Of a stretch of DNA of 15,613 nt, positions 7,326 through 14,929 are shown in pieces. This stretch comes from Flavobacteriales bacterium UBA5422. GTDB taxonomy: Bacteria > Bacteroidota > Bacteroidia > Flavobacteriales_D > Crocinitomicaceae. The stretch is from contig DHNG01000015.1 of the NCBI GenBank assembly GCA_002409405.1, forward strand, positions 1 through 15,613, given 5' to 3'. Under the pieces are notes generated by a model. It made no database searches. It was given only the letters and a program-made list of their open reading frames with translations, and was not told where the DNA came from. The position numbers and the translations under genes were made by a program. Within the stretch, counting starts at the first letter, position 1. Each line of letters starts with the position of its first letter.

Positions 7326-7404
7326 AAAAAATAAAATTGTTAATAACTCCCCAAAAAACCGTATTTTCCACAGAATTTTGTTAGTAATTCACCTTTTTTT
7401 AGCA

Positions 7405-7434
7405 TTTTTCATATCTATAAAATAACTAATTTCG
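7405..7434 (+). promoter_or_regulatory. Possible gyrA promoter
   Basis: TAATTTCG at 7427-7434 has one mismatch to TAnnTTTG. A TTTTT at 7405-7409, 17 nt upstream, may act as the -33 element. The start would be near 7441, leaving a leader of nearly 50 nt that contains the inverted repeat at 7451-7467. No better candidate was seen in the 200-nt clpC-gyrA divergent region. Confidence 0.3.
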
Positions 7435-7450
7435 GCGTTTGCTTTATAAC

Positions 7451-7467
7451 TGCACAAATAGTGTGCA
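7451..7467. repeat. Inverted repeat in the gyrA leader
   Basis: TGCACA and TGTGCA are perfect 6-nt inverted arms around a 5-nt AATAG spacer, ending 21 nt before the gyrA ATG. It may be an operator or a small leader hairpin close to the ribosome site. Confidence 0.4.
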
Positions 7468-7488
7468 ATAATTAAATTAAGTGACAAG

Positions 7489-10047
7489 ATGGCAGACGGA
7501 GAAAGAATAATCCAGATTAACATTGAAAACGAAATGAAGTCAGCTTACATTGATTATTCAATGTCAGTGATTGTATCGCGTGCATTACCAGATGTACGTG
7601 ACGGCTTCAAACCGGTTCACAGAAGGGTGCTTTTTGGAATGCAGGAATTAGGTGTATTTTCAAACAGACCTCATAAAAAATCAGCGAGAATTGTAGGGGA
7701 AGTGTTGGGTAAATATCACCCGCATGGTGACTCTTCGGTATATGACACAATGGTACGTATGGCTCAACCGTGGTCATTGCGTTACCCGTTGGTAGACGGA
7801 CAAGGTAACTTTGGGTCTGTAGATGGAGACAGCCCGGCTGCAATGCGTTATACAGAGGCAAGATTGCGCAAGATCGCAGAGGAAATGCTGGACGATCTGG
7901 ACAAGGATACAGTTGACTTTACTCCGAACTTTGATGAAAGTTTGAGTGAGCCTTCTGTTTTACCGACAAAAATACCGAACCTACTGGTGAACGGTTCTTC
8001 CGGGATTGCTGTAGGGATGGCAACGAACATGGCTCCACACAATCTAAGCGAGGTGGTTGACGGTGCAATTGCCTATATCGATAACAACGAAATTGAAGAC
8101 GAAGAGTTACTTCAATACATCAAGGCACCGGATTTCCCGACAGGTGGAATTATCTACGGATACGAAGGTGTAAAGGAAGCATTGCTGACAGGAAGAGGCC
8201 GTGTTGTAATTCGTGCCAAAGCAGAAATTGAAGAATACCAGGGAAGAGAACAAATTATCGTTACAGAAATCCCATACCAGGTCAATAAGGCAGAAATGAT
8301 CAAGCGAACAGCAGATCTTGTCAATGACAAAAAAATTGAAGGTATTTCTGACATTCGCGATGAATCTGACAGAAATGGTATGCGCATCGTTTATGAATTG
8401 AAGCGCGATGCCATTCCGAATGTCGTTTTAAATAAATTATTCAAGTATACATCACTTCAAACATCTTTTTCGGTTAACAACATCTGTTTGGTTGATGGAA
8501 GACCGCGTTTGCTGAATGTAAAAGAAATTCTGGGGCAATTTATTGAATTCCGTCACGAAGTAGTGATCCGCCGTACGCAATTTGAATTAAAGAAAGCGGA
8601 AGAGCGGGCGCACATCCTCGAAGGACTGATTATTGCTTCTGATAACATTGACGAGGTAATTGCAATCATTCGTGCATCAAAAAGTCCTGAAGAAGCGCGT
8701 GAACAATTAATTGCACGATTCAATTTATCCGAAATTCAATCCCGGGCAATCGTTGAAATGCGTTTGAGACAATTAACAGGACTTGAACAAGATAAACTGC
8801 GTGCAGAATATGCTGACCTGGTTGCATTAATTGCTGATTTGAAAGACATTCTGGCGAAAAAAGAACGCAGAATGCAGATCATCAAGGATGAATTGAACTA
8901 TGTGAAAGAGAAATACGGAGACGAGCGTCGTTCCATCATTGAATATTCGGCAAGCGAAATGCGCATCGAAGATTTGATTCCGGATGAAGAAGTAATCGTA
9001 ACGATTTCACATGCAGGATATATCAAACGTACAAGCCTTTCTGAATACAAAGTGCAAAACAGAGGTGGAATGGGATCAAAAGGTTCTGCAACACGGGACA
9101 AAGACTTCCTGGAGCAGTTATTTGTTGCGACCAACCATAATTACCTGTTGATCTTTACAGAAAAAGGGAAATGTTTCTGGATGCGTGTATTTGAAATTCC
9201 GGAAGGAAACAAAACATCTAAAGGAAGAGCGGTACAAAACCTGATTAACATTGAACAGGACGATAAGATCAAAGCATATGTGAAGGTACAGGATTTGACA
9301 GACAAAGAATACGTTGAAAACAACTACATCATCATGTGTACGAAAAATGGAGTGATCAAGAAAACTTCATTGGAAGCATACTCTCGTCCGAGAACAAATG
9401 GAATTAACGCCATTACCGTACGTGACGGGGATGAATTGCTGGAGGCACGATTGACAAACGGAACAAACGAAATTGTACTGGCAACAAAAGAAGGACGTGC
9501 AATCCGTTTCAACGAATCAACTGTTCGTCCGATGGGTAGAAATGCTTCCGGAGTACGCGGAGTTACCCTGACCAGTGAAACAGATGCTGTTGTGGGAATG
9601 ATTTGTGTGGAAGATGTTTACTCTACAGTGCTTGTTGTTTCTGAAAAAGGATATGGAAAACGTACATTCCTGAACGATCCGGAAGACAATGAACCGATAT
9701 ACAGAATCACCAACCGGGGAGGGAAAGGAGTAAAAACATTAAACATTACCGATAAAACGGGGCCTTTACTGGCAATCAATAACGTTACTGACGAAGAAGA
9801 CCTGATGATCATCACAAAATCAGGGGTAACAATCCGAATGCACATTGACACTATCCGTACAATGGGACGCGCCGCTCAGGGAGTTCGTTTGATCAACCTG
9901 AAAGGAAATGCGGCAATTGCGGCAATTGCACGTGTACCTAGAAGTGACGAGGAGGAAGAGGAAGAAGGATATGACAGTACGGAAGCGCCGGAAGGAGATG
10001 TGTCTAATGAGAATGGCACAACTATTGAAGATGGAAATGAAGAATAA
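7489..10047 (+). CDS. gyrA: DNA gyrase subunit A
   Basis: An 852-residue type IIA topoisomerase subunit that cuts and rejoins DNA during supercoiling with GyrB. The N-terminus has SRALPDVRDGFKPVHRR and the catalytic Arg120-Tyr121 in AAMRYTEARL. The quinolone-resistance region reads HPHGDSSVYD, with Ser82 and Asp86 at the E. coli 83 and 87 positions, that is, wild type. The C-terminal beta-pinwheel has a GyrA box written QNRGGMG (523-529) and a second, box-like NRGGKG (742-747). It ends in a Glu-rich acidic tail of about 35 residues. It is divergent from clpC and followed after 4 nt by the TPR gene, so the two are probably one transcript. ATG 7489 gives the normal family N-terminus. Confidence 0.98.
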   Translation: MADGERIIQINIENEMKSAYIDYSMSVIVSRALPDVRDGFKPVHRRVLFGMQELGVFSNRPHKKSARIVGEVLGKYHPHGDSSVYDTMVRMAQPWSLRYPLVDGQGNFGSVDGDSPAAMRYTEARLRKIAEEMLDDLDKDTVDFTPNFDESLSEPSVLPTKIPNLLVNGSSGIAVGMATNMAPHNLSEVVDGAIAYIDNNEIEDEELLQYIKAPDFPTGGIIYGYEGVKEALLTGRGRVVIRAKAEIEEYQGREQIIVTEIPYQVNKAEMIKRTADLVNDKKIEGISDIRDESDRNGMRIVYELKRDAIPNVVLNKLFKYTSLQTSFSVNNICLVDGRPRLLNVKEILGQFIEFRHEVVIRRTQFELKKAEERAHILEGLIIASDNIDEVIAIIRASKSPEEAREQLIARFNLSEIQSRAIVEMRLRQLTGLEQDKLRAEYADLVALIADLKDILAKKERRMQIIKDELNYVKEKYGDERRSIIEYSASEMRIEDLIPDEEVIVTISHAGYIKRTSLSEYKVQNRGGMGSKGSATRDKDFLEQLFVATNHNYLLIFTEKGKCFWMRVFEIPEGNKTSKGRAVQNLINIEQDDKIKAYVKVQDLTDKEYVENNYIIMCTKNGVIKKTSLEAYSRPRTNGINAITVRDGDELLEARLTNGTNEIVLATKEGRAIRFNESTVRPMGRNASGVRGVTLTSETDAVVGMICVEDVYSTVLVVSEKGYGKRTFLNDPEDNEPIYRITNRGGKGVKTLNITDKTGPLLAINNVTDEEDLMIITKSGVTIRMHIDTIRTMGRAAQGVRLINLKGNAAIAAIARVPRSDEEEEEEGYDSTEAPEGDVSNENGTTIEDGNEE

Positions 10048-10051
10048 TAAA

Positions 10052-11269
10052 ATGTTATTGAAAATGAAAACAAGATCATTTACACTTATAGCCGGATGTA
10101 TCCTTGCTTCCGGGATGAGTTTTGCTCAAAAAACAAATGAAACCAGTGCTGCTGTTGAATTCAAGCAAAAGTACCAGCCGGCACTTATGACGGGAAAAAT
10201 TGATGATGCTAAAACGGCATTGTTGAATGCAAAAAAATACATCGATCTGGCTTCAGAACATCCTGATACAAAAGGGACCTCCAAAACGTTGTATTACAAA
10301 GGTGAGATTTATGGTGCAGCGGCACAGGTTGCGATGATGACCGGAGATACAAATTTTGTGATTCAGAATTTCGGGGAAGATGCATTTGAAGTTTCCATTG
10401 CTGCATTGAAAGAAAGCTATACAAAAGATAAAAAGTTTCGTCTGGACATCGAAAATTCGGTGAACATGCAGGTAGGGATGTTAGCACCAGTAGCAGGAAA
10501 GTTTTATGAAGAACAAAAGTATGCTGAAGCAGGAGCTGCATTTTACTACATCTACAAAATTACAACAGCGAAGAATGTAACGGATACCTCCAACTTGTTC
10601 AACGCAGGATTGTGTTTTGAAAAAGCAAACATGGATAAAGAAGCAGCGGAAGCATACAGTGAATTGGCTGAAATCGGTTACCATGGTGGAGAAGGTTATG
10701 CATTGGCTGCAGGAGCATACTCAAAAATCAAAGATTACGACAAAGCGAAAGAAATCCTTGCAAAAGGACGGGCAAAATTGGGGAATGATAAAACAATTCT
10801 CTTAGAGCAAGTTCGTCTGAATATGACATTAGGAGATAACGTTGCTGCCGAAAAGTCACTGAATGATGCAATTGCCGCAGACCCTAAAAACAAACAGTTA
10901 CATTATATTATCGGTACGATTTATACGGACCTGGGGCAAAACGAAAAAGCAGAAGAAGCGTTGTTGAAAGCATTGGAAATTGATCCGAATTATATGGAAG
11001 CGCAATACAACTTAGGTGCACACTACGTAACGTGGGCAACGACTATGCGTGATAAAGCAAATGATTTGGACCCGAATGACTTCAACTATGACGTAATGTT
11101 ATCAAAAAGCCAGGAGTTATACAAAAAAGCACTTGGTCCCCTTGAAAAATATATTGATAAACAACCAAACGATGCAAACGTATTGTTGATTTTGTTTCAA
11201 ATCAATCAGAATTTAGGTAACACTGAAAAAGCTCAGGATTACAAAGCCCGATATGACAAGGCGAAGTAA
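10052..11269 (+). CDS. Secreted tetratricopeptide-repeat (TPR) protein
   Basis: About 405 residues with a Sec signal peptide (FTLIAGCILASGMSFA, cleavage before QKTNE) and helical repeats throughout. Clear TPR-like units lie near residues 182-215 (AGLCFEKANMDKEAAEAY), 217-248 (AGAYSKIKDYDKAKEIL) and 280-330 (IGTIYTDLGQNEKAEEALLKALEIDPNY). It is likely a periplasmic scaffold; the partner is unknown. From memory, TPR proteins behind gyrA are a recurring arrangement in Flavobacteriia. The frame is open far back into gyrA, but those codons carry no signal peptide. ATGs at 10037, 10052 and 10064 are all possible; 10052 follows an A-rich stretch typical of Bacteroidota ribosome sites. There is no promoter of its own between the genes. 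Confidence 0.85.
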   Translation: MLLKMKTRSFTLIAGCILASGMSFAQKTNETSAAVEFKQKYQPALMTGKIDDAKTALLNAKKYIDLASEHPDTKGTSKTLYYKGEIYGAAAQVAMMTGDTNFVIQNFGEDAFEVSIAALKESYTKDKKFRLDIENSVNMQVGMLAPVAGKFYEEQKYAEAGAAFYYIYKITTAKNVTDTSNLFNAGLCFEKANMDKEAAEAYSELAEIGYHGGEGYALAAGAYSKIKDYDKAKEILAKGRAKLGNDKTILLEQVRLNMTLGDNVAAEKSLNDAIAADPKNKQLHYIIGTIYTDLGQNEKAEEALLKALEIDPNYMEAQYNLGAHYVTWATTMRDKANDLDPNDFNYDVMLSKSQELYKKALGPLEKYIDKQPNDANVLLILFQINQNLGNTEKAQDYKARYDKAK

Positions 11270-11294
11270 ATGAGTGAATTTTAAATTTTATCGA

Positions 11295-11325
11295 AAGAGG
11301 GCTTCATCAGAGGCCCTCTTTTTTA
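11295..11325 (+). terminator. Intrinsic terminator after the gyrA-TPR operon
   Basis: A perfect 8-bp stem AAGAGGGC/GCCCTCTT (11295-11302 with 11313-11320) has a 10-nt loop and is followed by TTTT. It begins 26 nt after the stop of the TPR gene and is a good Rho-independent terminator. Confidence 0.88.
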
Positions 11326-11357
11326 TTTATACCTCCCCTTTATTCTGTAAATACAGT

Positions 11358-11365
11358 TATATTTG
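11358..11365 (+). promoter_or_regulatory. -7 element of the MBOAT operon promoter (TATATTTG)
   Basis: TATATTTG is an exact TAnnTTTG match 35 nt before the MBOAT start codon, predicting a leader of about 29 nt. The -33 element is weak: TTTA at 11339-11342 is rather close, with a 15-nt spacer. Confidence 0.5.
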
Positions 11366-11400
11366 CTTCTACATTTCAATAACAATCAGTTAGGAAAGAC

Positions 11401-12810
11401 ATGACATTTTCGAGCGGTATCTTTTTGGTTTATTTTCTTCCGCTGCTACTCATCGTCTATTTTTGTTCACCTACAATTATTCGTAATGCAATTTTACTCG
11501 CAGGAAGTATTTTCCTTTACTGGTGGGGAGCGCCTGATTTTATCTGGATTCTCTTGCTGGTTAGCGGTATCAACTTTTATGTAGTTCATAGGATACATCA
11601 CGCTGAACGCCCTAAATTTTACCTGATTCTCTATGTGACCATTAACCTGGCACTACTCTGTTATTACAAATACTTCAATTTTTTCATCGACAATTTCAAC
11701 CTGTTACTTGAAAATACAGGCTTGCAACAGGTAAAATGGGCAGCAATTGCTCTTCCGATCGGAATATCGTTTCATACCTTCCACTCCATTACCTATGGTG
11801 TTGATGTGTATCGAAAAGAGGCACAACCACAAAAAAACATGCTCAACTACTGGTTGTTTATTCTCTTTTTCCCGCAATTGGTTGCCGGTCCGATTGTAAA
11901 ATATAAAAAGATCGCCCCACAGCTTTCCCATCGCAACGACCGGTTAGAAAATGTCATTAACGGGTTTTATCGTTTTTCAATCGGGTTAGCAAAAAAAGTA
12001 TTGATCGCCAATGTTCTTTCCGAATACGGGGATTTATTACACAACTGGGACAACACTGTGCTGCATACTTCCTCTACCTCTATTGCATGGATGACTGCAC
12101 TTTGTTATACATTTGAGATTTATTTTGATTTCTCAGGATATTCAGACATGGCTGTCGGATTGGGAACCATGTTCGGTTTCCGCTTGCCTGAGAATTTTAA
12201 CCGGCCGTATCTTTCCAAATCCATCACTGAGTTCTGGAGAAGATGGCACATTTCACTAGGTGATTTCATGCGCAATTACCTGTATATTCCTTTGGGGGGA
12301 AACCGGGTGAGTACCAACAGGATGTACCTCAATTTATTCATTGTATTCACACTAAGTGGATTGTGGCATGGTGCTTCCTGGAATTTTATTCTCTGGGGCG
12401 TCTTTCACGGTTGCTGGTTGATCATTGAGCGTTTGTTCCGCCTGCAAAAATCCTCCTCCCTCCTGCGAATGATCCTCACGTTTATTATTGTACTCCACGG
12501 ATGGGTTTTGTTTGATGCGGACTCGTTTTCAGAAGCATGGATCCATCTGAAAACGATGTATCGGTTCGAATCCGTTGAGTTTATGGATAGCGCAGACTTA
12601 TTTTATTTTAACAGTCACGTTATCCTTGCAACAATTATCGTCTTATTGGGAATGACAAAATTAAGCAGGCTCTATTACCTGAAGTTGACACAGATTCGAA
12701 ACCTAAAGACAAGTCTGATTTATTTATTCATTGCCGGAATCTTATTTTTCTTATCATTGTCACATATCGTTACAGGAAGTTTTAATCCGTTTATTTACTT
12801 TAAATTCTGA
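11401..12810 (+). CDS. MBOAT family O-acyltransferase (AlgI/DltB-like)
   Basis: A 469-residue polytopic inner-membrane protein, hydrophobic over most of its length. It has the family signatures: LPIGISFHTFHSITYGVDVY, FPQLVAGPIVKY, FDFSGYSDMAVGLG and FWRRWHISLGDFMRNYLYIP with the conserved His283. LSGLWHGASWNFILWG carries the presumed catalytic His323. Enzymes of this type move an acyl group, usually acetyl, across the membrane onto a partner that places it on a glycan such as alginate, peptidoglycan or teichoic acid. The downstream gene starts inside this gene's stop codon (TGATG) and encodes an SGNH-like protein, the usual partner. The glycan substrate cannot be deduced. Length is typical of the family. 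Confidence 0.93.
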   Translation: MTFSSGIFLVYFLPLLLIVYFCSPTIIRNAILLAGSIFLYWWGAPDFIWILLLVSGINFYVVHRIHHAERPKFYLILYVTINLALLCYYKYFNFFIDNFNLLLENTGLQQVKWAAIALPIGISFHTFHSITYGVDVYRKEAQPQKNMLNYWLFILFFPQLVAGPIVKYKKIAPQLSHRNDRLENVINGFYRFSIGLAKKVLIANVLSEYGDLLHNWDNTVLHTSSTSIAWMTALCYTFEIYFDFSGYSDMAVGLGTMFGFRLPENFNRPYLSKSITEFWRRWHISLGDFMRNYLYIPLGGNRVSTNRMYLNLFIVFTLSGLWHGASWNFILWGVFHGCWLIIERLFRLQKSSSLLRMILTFIIVLHGWVLFDADSFSEAWIHLKTMYRFESVEFMDSADLFYFNSHVILATIIVLLGMTKLSRLYYLKLTQIRNLKTSLIYLFIAGILFFLSLSHIVTGSFNPFIYFKF

Positions 12811-13913
12811 TGAAAAACCACTCCTCGACATATCGATACATTGCCTTGATTCTAATGGGGCTGTTGCTTTTACCGCTGCTTGTTAATCACCTTCCCGGAA
12901 TACCAAAAGCGCATGTTTTTGGAGTTGAAGAACAACAAGATTCAGTTTCAGGATCCTGGCTGGACGGATCTGCTCAACGACAATTTGAAAAGAAGTTAAT
13001 GGACCATTCTGTTTCTAGAACCTACCTGCTTCGGTTCCGAAATCAATATCAGTACACATTATTCGGAAAGATCAATGCTAATAATATCTACAAATTCGGA
13101 GATTATTACTTCCGTTTTTATACTCCTTCGTTTAATGATGCATCCAATTTTATCGGAAAAGATTCGATCGAGCATACACTCGACGAAATTGTTCAGCTAC
13201 AGCATTACCTGGGCGATTCCATTCCTGTCATTACCATTATTCCTCCTTCTAAAAATTATTATTATCAACAATTTCTTCCGGAGCGGAACCGAACAAAATC
13301 AACAGAAACCAATTATCACTACGTTTTAGCCGGATTGAAACAAAAACAACTCCACCACATTGATTTTAATGACTATTTCCTGAATAACCGATCGGAAATA
13401 CCGGCCATTTTTGCAAAAGGAGGAATTCACTGGACCTCGTATGCATCAACTGTAGCTGCCGATAGTTTGATGAAGTACATCAGCTTTATTAAAAATGAAC
13501 ACTATGATTCATTCACGTACGATACTGTGTACCACAATGGGTTCAATGTAGATGATCTCGATCTCGAATTACTGAGAAACATCCTGATGAAACCTAAAGA
13601 TCCGCGTCTGAGGGATGTCATTATCACACCTAAAAAAGGAAAAAAACGGCTAAAAGCGGTAATCGTAGGAGACAGTTTCTTCTTTACCATTCATAATTCA
13701 GGTGCCAGAAAAGCAATGTTTACCGACTACAGTTTTTATCATTACTATTTTAGCCGAACTTACAACAGCAATCTCGAAGTAGTTCCTTTTGATATTCATA
13801 AAATCAAAGCCGCAATGAAAGAAGCTGATTGTATTTTATTGGTGAATGACATTACAAATCTCCAGGTATTGGGATTTGGATTTCCGAGGAGAATCAATTA
13901 CCTTTTTCAGTAG
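12810..13913 (+). CDS. Membrane-anchored SGNH-hydrolase-like protein (AlgJ/AlgX/DltD-like partner)
   Basis: A 367-residue protein with an N-terminal membrane anchor (residues 9-27), the remainder presumably periplasmic. It resembles the AlgJ/AlgX SGNH-like acetyltransferases: a Ser block VIVGDSFFF (nucleophile Ser289) and a His block GGIHWTSYAS (His207). In AlgX/AlgJ the His block reads DxHW. Here the Asp position (205) is Gly, so the Asp of the triad must come from elsewhere or be absent. FYTPSFND near residue 110 and ITIIPPSKNYYYQQF near 150 fit the fold. It is translationally coupled to the MBOAT gene through a 1-nt overlap. The likely job is the final O-acylation of a surface glycan. Overall similarity is weak, so the family call rests mainly on these motifs and the gene context. 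Confidence 0.7.
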   Translation: MKNHSSTYRYIALILMGLLLLPLLVNHLPGIPKAHVFGVEEQQDSVSGSWLDGSAQRQFEKKLMDHSVSRTYLLRFRNQYQYTLFGKINANNIYKFGDYYFRFYTPSFNDASNFIGKDSIEHTLDEIVQLQHYLGDSIPVITIIPPSKNYYYQQFLPERNRTKSTETNYHYVLAGLKQKQLHHIDFNDYFLNNRSEIPAIFAKGGIHWTSYASTVAADSLMKYISFIKNEHYDSFTYDTVYHNGFNVDDLDLELLRNILMKPKDPRLRDVIITPKKGKKRLKAVIVGDSFFFTIHNSGARKAMFTDYSFYHYYFSRTYNSNLEVVPFDIHKIKAAMKEADCILLVNDITNLQVLGFGFPRRINYLFQ

Positions 13914-13941
13914 ATTTAATACCATCTCAGCAAGATTCGGA

Positions 13942-13972
13942 TTTTAAAATCGAAAAAATTGCATCAATTTTG
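13942..13972 (+). promoter_or_regulatory. Possible promoter of the ada-like gene
   Basis: CAATTTTG at 13965-13972 has one mismatch to TAnnTTTG, with TTTT at 13942-13945 19 nt upstream. The start would be near 13979, a 12-nt leader before ATG 13991. A perfect 12-nt palindrome (13940-13951) covers the -33 part and could be an operator. Confidence 0.35.
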
Positions 13973-13990
13973 ACATCAAAAACAGGCAGA

Positions 13991-14836
13991 ATGGATTCAA
14001 CAGAGCACATCAATTATCAACGTATAGAAACAGCGATCGCATACATTCGGGATCACTTCAAGGGGCAACCCAATTTAGATGAAGTGGCAGAAAAGATTCA
14101 TCTAAGCCCTTCTCATTTTCAGCGGTTGTTTCAGGAATGGGCCGGTACAAGTCCGAAAAAATTTCTTCAGTACATCAGTGTGGAACATGCCAAACACCTG
14201 CTCAATGAAGACCGTCAGTTATCATTGTTTGATGTTACACACGAAACAGGTTTGTCGAGTACCAGCAGATTACATGACCTATTTGTCACCATTGAAGGAA
14301 TGACTCCCGCCGAATATAAAAACGGAGGAAAAAATCTTGAAATCAACTACAGTTTTGCCGAAAGTCCGTTTGGAAATATTGTTGTTGCCTCTACTTCAAA
14401 AGGCGTTTGTTTTATGGCTTTCGCCGAAGATGAAATAACTGGATTTATCGCTTTAAAAGATAAATTTCCGAATGCCCAATTTTCGAAAAAACTGGATTTA
14501 GCTCAACAAAATGCCTTATTCATTTTTCAAAACGACTGGAGTAAATTATCAGAAATTAAATTGCATTTAAAAGGAACCGATTTTCAATTGAAAGTTTGGG
14601 AAGCTTTGCTAAAAATCCCAATGGGACAGCTTTCTACTTACGGTTCTATTGCACATCAAATTCAAAAACCAAATGCTTCTCGCGCGGTTGGAACAGCAAT
14701 TGGAAGTAATCCTGTTGCTTTTTTAATTCCTTGTCACCGCGTTATTCAATCTTCGGGAACATTTGGCGGTTACATGTGGGGAAACACCCGAAAAACAGCA
14801 ATTATTGGCTGGGAAGGTGCACAAATAAATCCATAG
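13991..14836 (+). CDS. Ada-like fusion: AraC-type DNA-binding domain plus O6-methylguanine-DNA methyltransferase
   Basis: A 281-residue alkylation-repair protein. Residues about 9-110 are an AraC-type double helix-turn-helix (IAYIRDHFKGQPNLDEVAEK, LSPSHFQRLFQEWAGTSPKKF). Residues about 115-280 are a methyltransferase domain with the acceptor Cys248 in IPCHRVI, the RAVGTAIGSNP block and FGGYMWG. Cys248 takes a methyl group from O6-methylguanine. The N-terminal zinc domain of E. coli Ada, which senses methylphosphotriesters, is absent, so its activation must differ. TTG 13970 is open in frame, but ATG 13991 is preferred; the TTG lies within the putative promoter. GC content by hand count drops within the second domain to 28-37% over most of its first half. 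A 2OG-Fe(II) oxygenase gene follows 93 nt later. Confidence 0.92.
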   Translation: MDSTEHINYQRIETAIAYIRDHFKGQPNLDEVAEKIHLSPSHFQRLFQEWAGTSPKKFLQYISVEHAKHLLNEDRQLSLFDVTHETGLSSTSRLHDLFVTIEGMTPAEYKNGGKNLEINYSFAESPFGNIVVASTSKGVCFMAFAEDEITGFIALKDKFPNAQFSKKLDLAQQNALFIFQNDWSKLSEIKLHLKGTDFQLKVWEALLKIPMGQLSTYGSIAHQIQKPNASRAVGTAIGSNPVAFLIPCHRVIQSSGTFGGYMWGNTRKTAIIGWEGAQINP

Positions 14837-14843
14837 TTTTTTT

Positions 14844-14900
14844 GCCACGAATTCACGATTTTTTTTAGATCAATGCGAATACAATTCGTGAATTTGTGGC
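14844..14900. repeat. Intergenic inverted repeat (15-bp arms)
   Basis: GCCACGAATTCACGA (14844-14858) pairs with 14886-14900 over 15 bp, with one G-T wobble and a 27-nt AT-rich loop. It fills most of the 93-nt gap between the ada-like gene and the oxygenase. From memory, GCCACGAATTCACGAAT-type elements are dispersed in Flavobacterium genomes. It could also act as a transcript-end or processing hairpin. Confidence 0.75.
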
Positions 14901-14929
14901 GGAAACAAATCTCAATCTAAAACTTCTTT

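Noticed and set aside
7364..7372. DnaA-box-like TTTTCCACA between clpC and gyrA
   Set aside because: It is a single copy with one mismatch to TTATCCACA, with no cluster of boxes and no dnaA or dnaN nearby, so it is not evidence for an origin.
9908..10051. N-terminal extension of the TPR protein into gyrA
   Set aside because: It overlaps the gyrA acidic tail in another frame, and the signal peptide begins only after about 10052.
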